Source: Globodera rostochiensis (lineage: Eukaryota > Nematoda > Chromadorea > Rhabditida > Heteroderidae). From it: 64,000 bases of DNA. Positions 45,665 to 57,210 of the stretch are shown here, piece after piece. The position numbers and the translations under genes are program-made. The stretch's first letter is position 1. Every line of letters begins with the position of its first letter. Location of the stretch: contig JAEVLN010000005.1 in NCBI GenBank assembly GCA_018350325.1, positions 2,552,142-2,616,141 of the forward strand, given 5' to 3'. Below the pieces are notes generated by a model. That model was not told the DNA's origin and did no database searches. It saw only the letters and a list, made by a program, of their open reading frames with translations.

Positions 45665-48230
45665 TCAGTTTCTTAATGCCATCGAAATGTTGAATTGGAA
45701 ATTGGGGCCAAAATTCGCTTCAACTTTAATGCCAGGGCGATACAACGTAACGCATGGAAATACATCGGCGGCAGATTCGACAACCAAATTGGCGGTGTCT
45801 GCAAAAACATTAATATTTATTAACGTCGATTCCCCACCCCCCCCCCCCCTCTTTTTTTGTCTATAAAAAGTTGGGCGGAAATAATTTCAATACCCCTCCC
45901 TCAACACTTCAATTATGTTGACGAATTACTTTGGCGATGATACTTTTTGTCCCCCTTTTTCGTGCATTTTTTGAACAATTTGTGCATCAAAAAGATTTTT
46001 TGGAACTTTCGAATTCGCGTCCGCTGGGGTTCCAAATTGGTTAAACGGGAGGGAAGTCAGATTTGCCCCCGCTAAAAGAAACGGTTTTTTTTTTTATAAA
46101 ATGAATTGCCCACATTTTTTATTTTTTCTCACCCAAACGCTTTCCATTTTTTGTATAAATAATTTGGCCATTTTTTAAATTGACGCCGCAGCCGACGACG
46201 TCGCCGACGCCAAACGGAGGCTTCCCATTGATGTGAGGACGTCCGTTGTCGCCATGGTCACCTCCCTCGACTTCGTGACCCCAAAATGAGCCCCAGCTTT
46301 CGTATGCGCATGTGCCTTCGTGAAGTCCAACCCATGTGTCGTCCAATGGCATTTGTTCGGTCGCAAGTCCAATCGAAATAGAGCTAAATATAAAAACATT
46401 TTAAAGCACAGCAAATGTAATATTTATAAATTACCCAGGTGCCTCAAGGATTTTCACTTCAAAGTAAGGATTTTTTGACATTGGTTTTTCAGCGCGGACA
46501 GAGCTCCTCCCTGAAAATTAATCATATATTCAAAACAGGGCCGTAGCCCTTTTGTTTTGCACTTTTACAATTTTTTGACCAATTTTTTAACAAATTGCCA
46601 TCAAAAATCGAAAAAAATTTTGCATTTTTGAAACTTTTTTGAAAACTCCTTCAAATAAAATACCTTGGCGCTCAAATGGGAATGCCATTTGAGCTCCGCG
46701 CTCAGACGGATCAAATTCCCCCTCCCAAATTTTTTTTCTGGCTACGGCCCTGATTCAAAATGTCGGAATCTTTACATAAACAATCAAATCATTTAAACAA
46801 AAATAAAGTTTACCCGGTTTCTCTCCATTATGTTGGACAATCAATCGATCGAGCTCAGAGAGCGCGAGGCTTGGGTAACATGCAGTGGAATTCCATCGAT
46901 TTTGTTGTGGGGTTAGCCCTAAGGAAATATATTTAATTTTTTTAAAAATAAATATTAAAGGTAAAACTGATGCTTAAAAGGCAGAGAATTTCCGAACTTT
47001 GAACAAAATTTTAGACCGAAATTACCAATTTCTCTCATCGTAGTAACTGTCTTCTGCAACTGGACGATGTTCAGCTGCTCTTCTTTCTGATATTGCTCCA
47101 GTTTGACGATCTTTGCCTGCTGCAGAGCATTCTTCTGATCAATTCCAGCGAATTTGTTGGCATTTGACAATTTTTGTTGCTCCAATTTGGCGTCGACCAT
47201 TGCTTGGACAGACTTCAGCAATTCATCCATTTTGCGTTGGAGTTCTTCCCTTTGCTTGTATTCCATTTCGCGGATATTATAAGCTAAAATTTAAAAATTG
47301 AAGGAATTGACACTCAAATCTCAGAATATTTTTTCAAGAAGCTCGTCCTTTAAAGACAGAAAAGCATTTCCCTACCGCATTGCTCCTGCTGGTCCTTCTT
47401 TAACGTGTCAATTTTGTCATTGGTTTCCTTTTGCTGCTTCAACGAAAGCTGTTCAATGGAAACTGAAACAGTAAAATAAATTAATTTATTTTGGAGCAAA
47501 AAAACAGAGGTTAAATGGTAATACTGCAGCAGAACATTGGTTCCACAAAAAAAAAGGATTTAAGAGGCGTTTACGCAATTCCGAGAACCACTTTTTTAAC
47601 TTCAAACAAATTTACCCACCCTTCAGTTTTTCGGTCAACTCGTCGATGGTCTGTTGCTGTTTGTTCAGATACTCCTCCATCTTTGTCTGCAAAGCCTCCA
47701 TTGTTCAAGCTTTTTGTCGAAAGAATCCTCCGGCGGCTGATGCTCCATGTACTGCTTCCATGCCTTTAAAATTTTGCGTTCAATTTCTTCCTGACCATTC
47801 TTTTGCTTCTGTTCCATTTCGCGGATCATATTAGCTAAAAAAAAATTAAAATTGAAGCAATTAACACTCAAATCTTAGAATATTTTTCGATTTTTTTGAA
47901 GACAGAAGAGCATTTCCCTACCGAATTGCTCCTGCTGCTGGTCCGTCTTTAACGTGTCAATTTTGTCATTGGTTTCATTTTGGTCCGTTTGCTGCTTCAA
48001 CGAAACGACGATCGCTTGACCCGACGATTCGTTCATTTCTTTTTGTTGATCTTTAAATTGATTCAAACAAAAAATGACATAAATGAAAAAGAAATTAATA
48101 TTATAATAATACACTTACCATTTATTTTGAAACCATTTGCATTTTGTTCATTCCCATCGACCGTGCAAATGACAAGAACCAGAACAATTGAGCCGACAAT
48201 TCGAAACGGATCTAACCAAAACATTGACAT
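45665..48230 (-). pseudogene. SPRYSEC with signal peptide, single frameshift in coiled coil
   Basis: Nine exons: 48119-48230, 47922-48050, 47620-47834, 47376-47462, 47026-47283, 46814-46918, 46435-46510, 46133-46383, 45665-45798. All but one are in phase. The start MSMFWLDPF leads into RIVGSIVLVLVICTVDG, a classical signal peptide. A long coiled-coil part spans exons 2-5, with a duplicated exon pair (KQQ..ETNDKIDTLK twice). The SPRY part has [64 protein letters not shown]. Exon 47620-47834 is 215 nt where 216 is needed: one A is missing near 47704 (GAACAATGGAG), and a stop follows. The last few residues are also frameshifted. So it is a young pseudogene, or intact if the base is a sequencing error. 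Confidence 0.75.
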
Positions 48231-48319
48231 TTCGATAGTTTATTTGATTCCGTCTAAATTGAAAAAAATGTTTAAGTTCCAAATTCTATGGCACAACAAT
48301 TTGTATCATTATTATTTAT

Positions 48320-49340
48320 TAGCTTTGGCAAAGTGAAATACGGAGCCATTTCAAACAAAAAAAAGAGGCAATTACCAGGGGCCAAGATGAGAAAAAACAT
48401 TTATTGACAAAATCGGGAAGTTTGAAAGGAAGAGGTTTTAGCGATCGGTTGGAGTGCCGGCCCCCGTGCAAACTGGCAAAAGTTGCTTTCCCCAAGGGGT
48501 CCCCTCCCCTCCTTGGTATAATTGCCGTTGAATGTGCCCCCGGGGGATAAAACCACTCTTTTTGGTTTCCTCTCAAGTCGTTGATGGCTCACAAATTTAT
48601 TAATGGAGGACTGACACAGCAGTGGATAGAATATGTCGAGAGTAGAAGGCGCCCGAAGGATGAACAAAAATGGAGAGAAAGCGAAAAAATGATGCCCAGG
48701 GTGGATTTGTATTGGCTAAACCCCCCCCCCCCCGGGCGAAGCATTGAAAAAAGGAGGGGTCGGCGGGTTTTGTTTGGTACCCGCACTATTCGTGATGAAA
48801 ACGATTGGATGGCATGGGATCAAGGTTGCCAAAGTACCATATTTGTATGGAATTTACATATCCGGCATTGGTGGGTCCGGTATGCCGGATTCCGGACTTT
48901 TGGAAAAAAACTAAAATTAAACCGGAGATTTTACAAAAATCAGTACCGTAGAAGGGAGGAGGAGGAGGCAGACCAGCAATGAGAAAGAAGCGAAAATGTA
49001 ATTGGAAAGTGGAAAGATCGTTTGTCCCCGGAGGGGACACTGAACAAAGAAAATGTAAATGGGGGGGGGGCAAAGGCGAAAGATGCAAAAAGAATGAATG
49101 GGGACAAATATGTGAAGGGAACGGACAGTTGTCCGATTAAACAATGAATGGCCAACCCAACATCGGGGAAAAGCCGGGGAGAAAGATAAATGGTAAATGG
49201 ATGGAATAGAGGGGGGGGGGGGGGGGGTACGGAGGGGGGACGGAGGCAGGAGGGAATGCGATGTCAATGTTTATGGGAAGAAATGGTGCAAATGATTTGA
49301 GCCTTGGAATTTAATCTGCTTTTAAGGTCGACGAATATAC
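48320..49340 (-). repeat. SPRYSEC 5' flank, inverted copy of 15.8-16.7 kb
   Basis: Reverse-complement match to 15780-16680, containing poly-C/poly-G runs (48720-48733, 49211-49227). It contains the conserved flank motif at 49025-49046. Together with the gene at 45665-48230 it forms an inverted duplicate of the 15.8-19.0 kb locus. Confidence 0.8.
49025..49046 (-). promoter_or_regulatory. Conserved SPRYSEC 5'-flank motif, copy 3
   Basis: Minus strand reads GTTCAGTGTCCCCTCCGGGG, about 800 bp upstream of the ATG at 48230. See 695-720. Confidence 0.35.
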
Positions 49341-50367
49341 AAGCACTAATAATAGGCTAATATTGCAGGATTCCCACTAGGGCTGTGTAACGTATCGTAT
49401 CGTAATTGTAAATATCGTATTTTAGAGCCATATCGTAGTCGAATTTTGGCTAAAAATCACGCGTATCGTAATTTTTGACCTGACTTGGATTTAACTCAAT
49501 CTGTTAAGAAAAATTTGTCCAAAAAGCAAAGGCTAAAGATGCAAAGAGAATGAATGGGACAAATATGTGATAGAAGCGGACAGTTGCCCGAATGGCCAAC
49601 GTCGGGGAAGAGCCGGGGAGAAAGTGATGAATGGATGGAATAGGGCGATTGAATAAAGTTTGGGGGGGGGGGGGGGAAGATGCGATTATCTGCTTAAGGT
49701 CGATGAGTATAGGTACATTAATAATAGGCTAATTGCAGAGGTCTCCCATATGCCGTTTTTTTAAAGATTCGTCCGTTATTTAAATGTCTGCCACCGTTTT
49801 ATATTTAATCGGGCACAAAATGGCGGTGCATCTGTTGCCGTCAACAAAATTTTCACATGAAATGCATAAAATTCGACAAAAACAAAACAAAAAAGCCAAC
49901 ACAATTTGGGTTAAGCGGGGGGCAGAAACAAGCCAATTTTGCCGAAACGATGTGTAAAAAAATGTAAATGACTAAACTCTAAAATTTGAATACATTAAAA
50001 TTAGAATATATTTTGGTGCCAATTCATTTGGTTACTGAAACTGTGCGCGGACTGCGTGCTAATGAAAAATGAAATAAAACGGAAAAATTAATTTGTTTTT
50101 AATGTGTTTAGCGCCGTTCTCTTTTAATGTTTGATGCCCAACTTTTGGCATTTTTGCTTTGAAACGTTTTATATCCAGCACTTTATCCGAAACTAGAGTT
50201 GGTCAGGATCGGGATTTTGCTCTGGAAGTTAATGATCATCCAAAACTGTTTAAGTCGACGAGTATACAAGAAATTGTTGCCAATTGCAAAAATTTGAAGG
50301 CCGGCAGTCGAAGCCAAGTTTGGCATCCGTGCATGGGCGGGCGAGGTCATTTTGTCTTAATAATAGG
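49341..50367. other. Non-coding repeat debris
   Basis: 49380-49480 is a decayed ACGATACGATA-type foldback. 49530-49740 is a second, shorter copy of the SPRYSEC flank (AGCCGGGGAGAAAG). 49780-49930 matches 15550-15720 and 36420-36500. No exon recognised. Confidence 0.45.
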
Positions 50368-50377
50368 CTAATATTGC

Positions 50378-50776
50378 GGTGTCCGGACATTTCGCCCCCA
50401 TTGGACATTTCGCCCAGTAACGAAAAAACGGGCGTTTCGCCCATAAAGAGGGAAAAAAGACGTTTCGCCCATAAATTTCGCCCACATTTAATAAAAGCTT
50501 GTAAAGTATTTTAAATGGATGGATACATTTGGAATTAAGCTAAAGTTGAATATTTGGCTAAAATTGTACTCAAAAATTCATAAAGTTATCAAAACAAACT
50601 CAAAAAACAAAATGACAACCCATTTTCGGCAACTTTTGTTGGCTCATAACTTTCTTCATAGATATACAAACTTTTTGCGGATTCTTACTCAGCTCGACGA
50701 GAGGAATCGATTGGTAGTATTTTTATTCGAATCTGAATCATTCAATGGGCGAGCGATGGGCGAAATGTCCGATAGC
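50378..50776. mobile_element. Element with CGGACATTTCGCCC inverted ends
   Basis: Imperfect terminal inverted repeats (GGTGTCCGGACATTTCGCCC against GGCTATCGGACATTTCGCCC reversed), flanked by CTAATATTGC on both sides (50368-50377, 50777-50786). The left end has four tandem-like TTCGCCCAT strings. The interior 50500-50740 shows no transposase. Confidence 0.75.
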
Positions 50777-51100
50777 CTAATATTGCAGCACTATGAGTCC
50801 ACTCCAGCAGCAGAGAAAAAAAACCCCTGTACTGTCTCGCTTTTCCTTTTTATCTCTACACATGTTCTCTTCATTTGGTGTTATCTCTCACCTTGTCAAC
50901 TCCAGCAGCAGAGAAAACACGAAAAAACAGTTGAAAAGGTGAACGAGTTGGGGGTGAACGAGTTGGTCGGGAGCGAGTTGGGTTTTTACCGGTTAAATCA
51001 GAGGGAATAATTTGGGATAATTTACAATATGCGGAATATACAGAATTGCGGATTCAGCACATTTATTCTGTTAAAATGATTGGATTGTTTATGTAAAGAG

Positions 51101-51250
51101 GGGGCGCGCCAACATTTCATATACACGACACTTCATATACTGACACTTCATATACGCGACATTTCATATACTAAGCAAAAAAACGACATTTCATATACGC
51201 GACATTTGCTTAGTATATGAAATGTCGTGTATATGAAATGTCATCCTGCC
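51101..51250. mobile_element. 150-bp palindromic element in SPRYSEC intron
   Basis: Made of inverted copies of ACATTTCATATAC(A/G)CGAC, flanked by 8-bp GTAAAGAG (51093-51100, 51251-51258). The other SPRYSEC copies have a single GTAAAGAG in this intron (for example 18226), which shows the empty site. It resembles the GGACATTTCGCCC element just upstream in its ACATTTC core. Confidence 0.85.
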
Positions 51251-51287
51251 GTAAAGAGTTTACTTTTTAAATTAACTCAATTTTCAG

Positions 51288-52139
51288 ATTGGATCTCTGT
51301 CCGCGCTGAAAAGCCAATGGCGGAAAATCCTTACTTCGAAGTGAAAATCTTAGAGGAAACAAAAGGGTAATAATTTATAAATATTTTATAAAACATTTGT
51401 TGTGCTTTATTTAAAATATTATTAATTATTATATTTAGCACTATTCAAATTGGACTTGCCACCAAACGAATGCCATTGGACACATTTGTTGGATATCGCA
51501 AAGGCACTTACGGATACACAGACTCTGGCACATTTTTGGGTCACGAGTTTGAGGGATGTTCCCACACCTTCGCTGGACGTCCTGTCGTCCGTGGAAAGGG
51601 TGCTAGGTCGTTTCGTAAATCCGCCACATATATTTTATGAAATAGTTTTAGACAATTCACACCGACCTTAATCAGCTAAGCCTTATACCAATGGAAAGCT
51701 CTAAATGAGTAGAAACTATTTGTAAAACTAAACTAAGCAGTAAATCAAAGTATAAAAAAGTTATGATCAGAGAAACCCACGAAAAAGTTCGTTATTTGGC
51801 AACTTTACATTATAACTTTTTTGAAACTTATCAAACCACTTCGACTTTGCTGTAATGCTTTTTGTTACTCATCTAGAGCTTTCCAGTGGTATAAGGTTTA
51901 ACTGATTTAGGTCGGTATGAATTTTATTTTTAAGCAAAGCAGGCCCAACTTTTTATAGGCTTAAAAAAGGGGGTAAATCGACTCGAATAAAAATATTTGT
52001 TTTTTTTTCAGACACCGCCAATTTATTTGTTTCTTTTGCCGCCGATTTGTTTCCGTGCGTTACGTTGGGCAGGCCTGGCACCAAAATTGAAGCGAATTTT
52101 GGCCCCAATTTTCAATGGAACATTGCCGATGTGATTTAG
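51288..52139 (+). pseudogene. SPRYSEC remnant (psi-5)
   Basis: Three SPRY exons remain: 51288-51366 (ISVRAEKPMAENPYFEVKIL), 51439 to about 51602 ([20 protein letters not shown], then cut), and 52012-52139 ([20 protein letters not shown], ending in a stop). The second half of the central exon, with the [16 protein letters not shown] core, has been replaced by about 0.4 kb of foreign DNA with inverted repeats. All exons for leader, coiled coil and the first SPRY exon are missing. Confidence 0.85.
51654..51923. mobile_element. Foldback inside SPRY exon
   Basis: Inverted arms of about 58 bp (51654-51712 and 51866-51923), with ACCGACCT(T/A)AATCAG and CCTTATACCA(A/C)TGGAAAGC. Arms differ at roughly one base in eight. 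It lies within the segment that replaced the 3' half of the SPRY exon. Confidence 0.7.
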
Positions 52140-52394
52140 AAACTGAAAAATGAGGGAATTTATGGGTTTTGTTGTCGATGGGGTGGGGGACACGAGCGGG
52201 GAGCATTCATTGCCCGAAGGGACGAGGTACGCCTCCGGAGAGCGCGTCAATTACCGTAGTGAGATCTAACGTCAAATGAAGAGAAAATGTTAGAGAAAAA
52301 AGGGAAAAGCGAGATAGTACAGGAAAAAGGGTTAAATTGTGAAAAAAAGAGTTTAGGCTTTAAAATTTCATTCTCACAACTCTCTGGGTCGCCA
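52140..52394. other. SPRYSEC 3' flank
   Basis: Follows the psi-5 stop with AACTGAAAAATGAGGG, like the 3' end of the gene at 17081-19004. No further gene seen. Confidence 0.4.
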
Positions 52395-53260
52395 TTTTAA
52401 AATGGTGTAAATTTTTTCATTTTTAGATAAATTTCAGATGCTCGTATTCACAATGCTAAAGATTAAAATCTGCAGATATCTAGCTGTAGCTGGGGTATCT
52501 GCAGATTGAAAAATCTACAGCTTAAAAACCGTATTCACAAGGCTAAGGATTTTGATCTGCAGCTACCCTAAATTATCCCTATCCTTAGCATTGTGAATAA
52601 CAAATAAGGATAGAGCTACGCATAGCGATTATTTTGCTGTTCAGAATACGGATACCCTAGCCATAGCATTGTGAATACGGATTTATCTGTTGCTCGCGAT
52701 TTATCTACAGATAGTTAGCATTGTGAATACGAGCAAGAAAGAGTTTCGATTTTCCTGAAAAAATGCTAATGCATTTTTCAATTGAATACTGGCGCAATGC
52801 CAAAACTTATTCCACGCAAAGTGCCTTTGCCCGGTCGGGCGTCCCCGACCGGTTTCCAAAAATTTCATTTAGTTCCGACTTAATGAGGGGACCCAACAAC
52901 TGCCCAACGCGTGTGCAGGAATCGCCAAAAGGTAGTTGTTTAGGGAATTGGTGAGTACTTTTATGTATGGGTTGCAGACATAGGCAGAGATAACAACAAA
53001 AGGGGTGAAATAGTGAAGAGAATGGAGGGGAAAAGAGAAGAGAGAGAGAGAGTAATGTTGTCTGTCACTCTCAGTAATGTTGTCTGTCAACTCTCTCTCT
53101 CTCTCTTCACATTTCTCTGCCTCTCTCACCTGTCGTTTACTCTCTCTCTCTCTTCTCTTTTCCTCTCCATTCCCTTCACTATTTCATCCCTTTTGTTGCT
53201 ATCTCTGCATTAGTCTGCAACCCATTAAAAAAAGTACTTCACATTCCCAGCGCATAAATT
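52395..53260. mobile_element. Partial long-inverted-repeat element
   Basis: Degraded relative of 53985-55090, sharing TTTCCTGAAAAAATGCTAATG, GGTCGGGCGTCCCCGACCGG and the AGAGAGAGAG...CTCTCTCTCT centre. It is interrupted by the MITE at 52439-52735. Confidence 0.75.
52439..52735. mobile_element. 297-bp MITE, TGCTCGTATTCACAATGCTA ends
   Basis: Terminal inverted repeats TGCTCGTATTCACAATGCTA and TAGCATTGTGAATACGAGCA. Internal copies of the motif GTATTCACAA(G/T)GCTA in both directions. It is nested in the foldback: the related element at 54060 has uninterrupted ATTTCAAAGAGTTTCG there. Confidence 0.9.
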
Positions 53261-53330
53261 AACAATTTGACGAATCCACCCTTCTCCCTACCCGATGAAC
53301 GCATAAATTAGCGCGCTATGGCCTTCATTT

Positions 53331-53640
53331 TTGGCCAAACCATTTCGCATTACCCTCAATTTTAAAATGGCCGTTAATTTTATTTCCCTAATCCAAAAAA
53401 CACCCAATGAAGTGTCAGCTGCAAATTTTCTACAAGAAAAGGGGATAATCAATCAATCGAGAGTGTGTAATTGTGGCAGTGATATGCGCAGTGCGATAAG
53501 AACAGCGCACGGCGCGAAAATTGCAAACATCGAAGAGTTGATCCATTTGATGAGATTTTTTCAGCAATTGTTGCATTTATCCCTCCAAAGTAGTGGAATT
53601 TGCGCGCCCTTTGTTGATTTGCGCGCCTTTTGTTGATTTT
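53331..53640 (+). pseudogene. Transposase N-terminal fragment (Merlin/IS1595-like?)
   Basis: A 101-codon frame starting at 53331 contains TPNEVSAANFLQEKGIINQS followed by RVCNCGSDMRSA. This acidic-helix-plus-CxCG layout resembles the N-terminal zinc ribbon of ISXO2-like (Merlin) transposases. The expected second Cys pair and the DDE core are not visible; the frame ends after repeats of GCGCGCCTTTTGTTGAT. The assignment is tentative. Confidence 0.4.
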
Positions 53641-53984
53641 TTAAAATTTAGGCTTGTGGTCACATAACAGGAAAGTACCGAATTTTGAAACAGGAATTGT
53701 TGGGCGTGCAAGATTCGCCTTTCTAAAAATTTTTATGTAAATTTCTGGGCCAAGTCAAACATGACGAGATTTGCGCAAAATGTTTCCGCTTGGTACTCTT
53801 GAGATTATATTTTTGATTGTCCCAGTGAACACATCGCAGAGATTTTTATGAACAAAATTTTCTTCAACCCCCGACTTCCCCGCCCCCGAGGGGTCGGGGA
53901 AGAACCCAAGTCCCAACGGAACAAGTTGGATTCTTAATGTTCGTTTATTTGGTCATTTCTTGACGGTTATTAAATCGATTCTTA

Positions 53985-55090
53985 AATTCTGGTGGTAGCC
54001 GATTTAAAGTTTTTTTGATATATGAACGATGCGTAAAATTCAAAAAATGGTGTACATTTTTCATTTTTAGATGAATTTCAAAGAGTTTCGCTTTTCCTGA
54101 AAAAATGCTAATGCATTTTTAAAATTTTCACTTTTGACCGGATTTCTCTGAAAGAATGTATTGGTATTTATTTAATTTTTATTTAGTAAATTTAGGTTTT
54201 TGGCGACTGTGTCGACACCCAACTGAAGTTGAATTCGGGCGCCAATGCCCAAATCTTTACTTCAACACAAAATTCTTTTGCCCGGTCAGGCGTCCCCGAC
54301 CGGTTTCCAAAAATTTCATTTAGTTCCGACTAAATGAGGTTGACCACGCAGTCAGCTCAAAGTGCAACGATTAGCCAAAAGGTAGTTGCTTTAGAAAATT
54401 GGTGAGTACATTTTTGTATGGGTTGCAGACTAATTCAGAGATTGCAACAAAAGGGGAGAAATAGTGAAGGGAATGGAGAGGAAAAGAGAAGAGAGAGAGA
54501 GAGTTAGTGCTGTCTGACAACTCTCTCTCTCTTGCACATTTCTCTGCCCCTCTCACCTGTCGTTTTCGTCTCGTCACTCTCTCTCTTCTTTTCCTCTCCA
54601 TTCCCTTCACTATTTCTCCCCTTTTGTTTCTATCTCTGCATTAGTCTGCAACCCATAATAAAAGTACTCACCAATTCCCTTAAATCAACTACCTTTTGTC
54701 TAATCGTTGCACTTCGAGCCGATTGCGGCTTCAACCTCATTTAGTCGGAACTAAATGAAATTTTTGGAAACCGGTCGGGGACGCCCGACCGGGCAAAAGA
54801 ATTTTGTGTCAAAGGAAAGATTTGGACATTGGCGCCCGAATTCAATTTCAGTGGCTGTTGACACAGTCGCCAAAAACCTAAAACTAATAAAAGATTAAAA
54901 AGTAAATAATAATACATTCTTTCAGAGATATCCGGTCAAAAGTGAAAATTTTAAAAATGCATTAGCATTTTTTCAGGAAAAGCGAAACTCTTTGAAATTC
55001 ATCTAAAAATGAAAAAATTTACGCCATGTATTGAATTTTACGCATCGTTCATATATTAAAAACGTTTTAAATCGGCTACCTCCAGAACAA
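53985..55090. mobile_element. 1.1-kb foldback element with ~350-bp arms
   Basis: Almost the whole element is one inverted repeat: the left arm starts TTCTGGTGGTAGCCGATTTA and the right arm ends TAAATCGGCTACCTCCAGAA. Arms include TTTTTGGCGACTGTGTCGAC (left), GGTCGG(G)CGTCCCCGACC and GTTCCGACTAAATGA. The centre (54420-54660) is a second palindrome with GGTTGCAGACTAAT/ATTAGTCTGCAACC and AG/CT dinucleotide runs. No open frame. It should form a very long hairpin. Confidence 0.9.
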
Positions 55091-55094
55091 ATTT

Positions 55095-57210
55095 TCGGGA
55101 AATTCTCTTATTTTTAAAACCATAGGGGGGCCTTTTGTTTTGCAACATTTGTAATAATTTTCTTAACATATTGGCATCAAAAATTCAAAATTTTCTGGGC
55201 CCTTCCCATTCCTAAAAGCTTCAAAAAATTGCCATATTTTAAAATTCAATTTTTCTTGTTAAAATGTGGTCGGATTTGCTGAAATTTTTCCGATCGGATA
55301 TCGGATTGGGGAAAAGACCGTATTTCGAATATCGGATGATTCGTAAAAATTTGACTAATGATTTGAACTTTGATTTTGTGGAGAATCTTGTTGTTTTCCC
55401 CCTGTCCAGCACCGACAATAAGATTCGCAATATTGAATAATACATTCACCTTTCGAAAATCAAAATTTAAAAAAAATTGAAAATCTCGTGAGATTTTTCG
55501 AGATTCTCGCTCATAATCTCGATCGGTCCTAAGTCCGTTCTCTACTTGAGTCTTGAAATTTACCGAGAGTCGAGGCCGAGACCGAGAAACCCCCAAGACT
55601 CGAGACCCAAAAAACCGAGAAATTTCTCGGTTCAAGACTCGAGACCGAGACTCTCGAGCATCCCTATTAGTATGCATGAATTTGTTTTTAAGGTGGGGAC
55701 GTTACGACTACTATCGCAGGGTGCGTAATCACCGAAAAGTGAACGTTCCGATTCGTTTTTTGTGGCATGCCTGGAAGGGGCTCGTGCAGTGCTGTCGATT
55801 ATAACTGTTCTCATTGGGCTCATGAATTCTTCTACAAAGGTAAAAAATAAAAATTTAATCAATTTTTTTAAGTTCCAATCAATTAGTTCATCGGATGAAC
55901 TTCTTCTCAAATTCTGCCTCAATGTTTTTGGAAGAAAGGAATTTTTTTTGGAGGGTAAATCTTGTTGGATCTTATACAAAATTTTTTGCACTTTTATTCA
56001 TCATATTTTGCTTTAAAAAGATAAATTGATACAAAACGTGAGAAATCGTTAAAAATTTGAATAAAAAATTGAAGATAAAAAAGAGATCCGTTGGAACAAA
56101 ACTCGAGACCCAAAAAACCGAGAAATTTCTCGGTTCAAGACTCGAGACCGAGACTCTCGAGCATCCCTAGTAGTATGCATGAATTTGTTTTTAAGGTGGG
56201 GTTACGACTACTATCGCAGGGTGCGTAATCACCGAAAAGTGAACGTTCCGATTCGTGTGATGAATGAAATTTATTGTGGCATGCAGGGATGCCAACTCAA
56301 CTGCGATAAAATATGGCAACCGGCTCCAAAAATATGGCATTTTTATGGCATGTTTTCTTAAGGAATTTTCAAAAAAGCAAAATTTTTTTGAGAATTCTGC
56401 TTTACTGTTGGGTGGGGGGGGGGTCGGCGGTGCCGATAGGCGCCGCCGAGAAAATTTTGAATTTTTGACTCAATTTGTTAACAGATTTGCAAGCAAAAAC
56501 ATCAAATTGTACGAATCAAAAACACTTTTTTCGGGAATTCTCATTTTTCCCTTAAAATGTGAATTTTCACAAAGTTCAAAAATATGGCAAAAAATATGGC
56601 AAATTTCCAAAATTATGGCATTTGCCATCAAATGAGGGCAATTTTATTCATCATATTTTGCTTTAAAAAGATAAATTGAATTACAAAACGTGAGAAATCG
56701 GTAAAAATTTGAATAAAAAATTGGAGATAAAAAAGAGATCCGTTGGAACAAAAATGTTGAGCGGCTTCTTTAAGGATGTAAAAAAGTCTCGTGTTCCGAG
56801 ACTAGAAATCCGAGAGTGAGACACAAAAAATCCGAGATTTTTGAGACTCGAAACTCGAGACTCTTGCACATCACTACTTTCAGGCACGTCCTCGGCTTCC
56901 GTCATTCCTCTTCCTCTCGCTCATGGCCATCCTTTTAAACGAACCTAAAGCAGCAGTCACTGACGCAACCAAAACTACGAGTCTGAGCGCAGATTAAGCG
57001 AATTTGAACTGTCCGTGTGTGCACAGCGCGTTATCCGAGACCAAAAGCCGTTATTTTTTGTCTATTTCCTTCAGCGTTTGGGACAAATTGATTTAAAAAA
57101 TTCCATTTAAATCAAATTGTTTTCAAAACTTTTTTCGCCATTGATTTTTTACTCTCGAGAAACCACCACTTGTTGTTGTTGAATTTGAGCGCAAAACCAA
57201 TTAAACAAAT
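55095..57210. repeat. Dispersed duplication of 43.9-45.06 kb
   Basis: 55100-55480 matches 43960-44345; 55780-56000 matches 44437-44660; 56690-56910 matches 44830-45000; 57153-57215 matches 45000-45060. The GACTATAACTG-type exon piece appears twice (55690-55840 and 56190-56290), each with CGTAATCACCGAAAAGTGAA. 56290-56630 has many AAAATATGGCA strings, a separate repeat. No intact gene. Confidence 0.7.

Noticed and set aside
53040..53160. AG/CT dinucleotide frames reading SLSLSSLF
   Set aside because: Low-complexity centre of the foldback, not coding.
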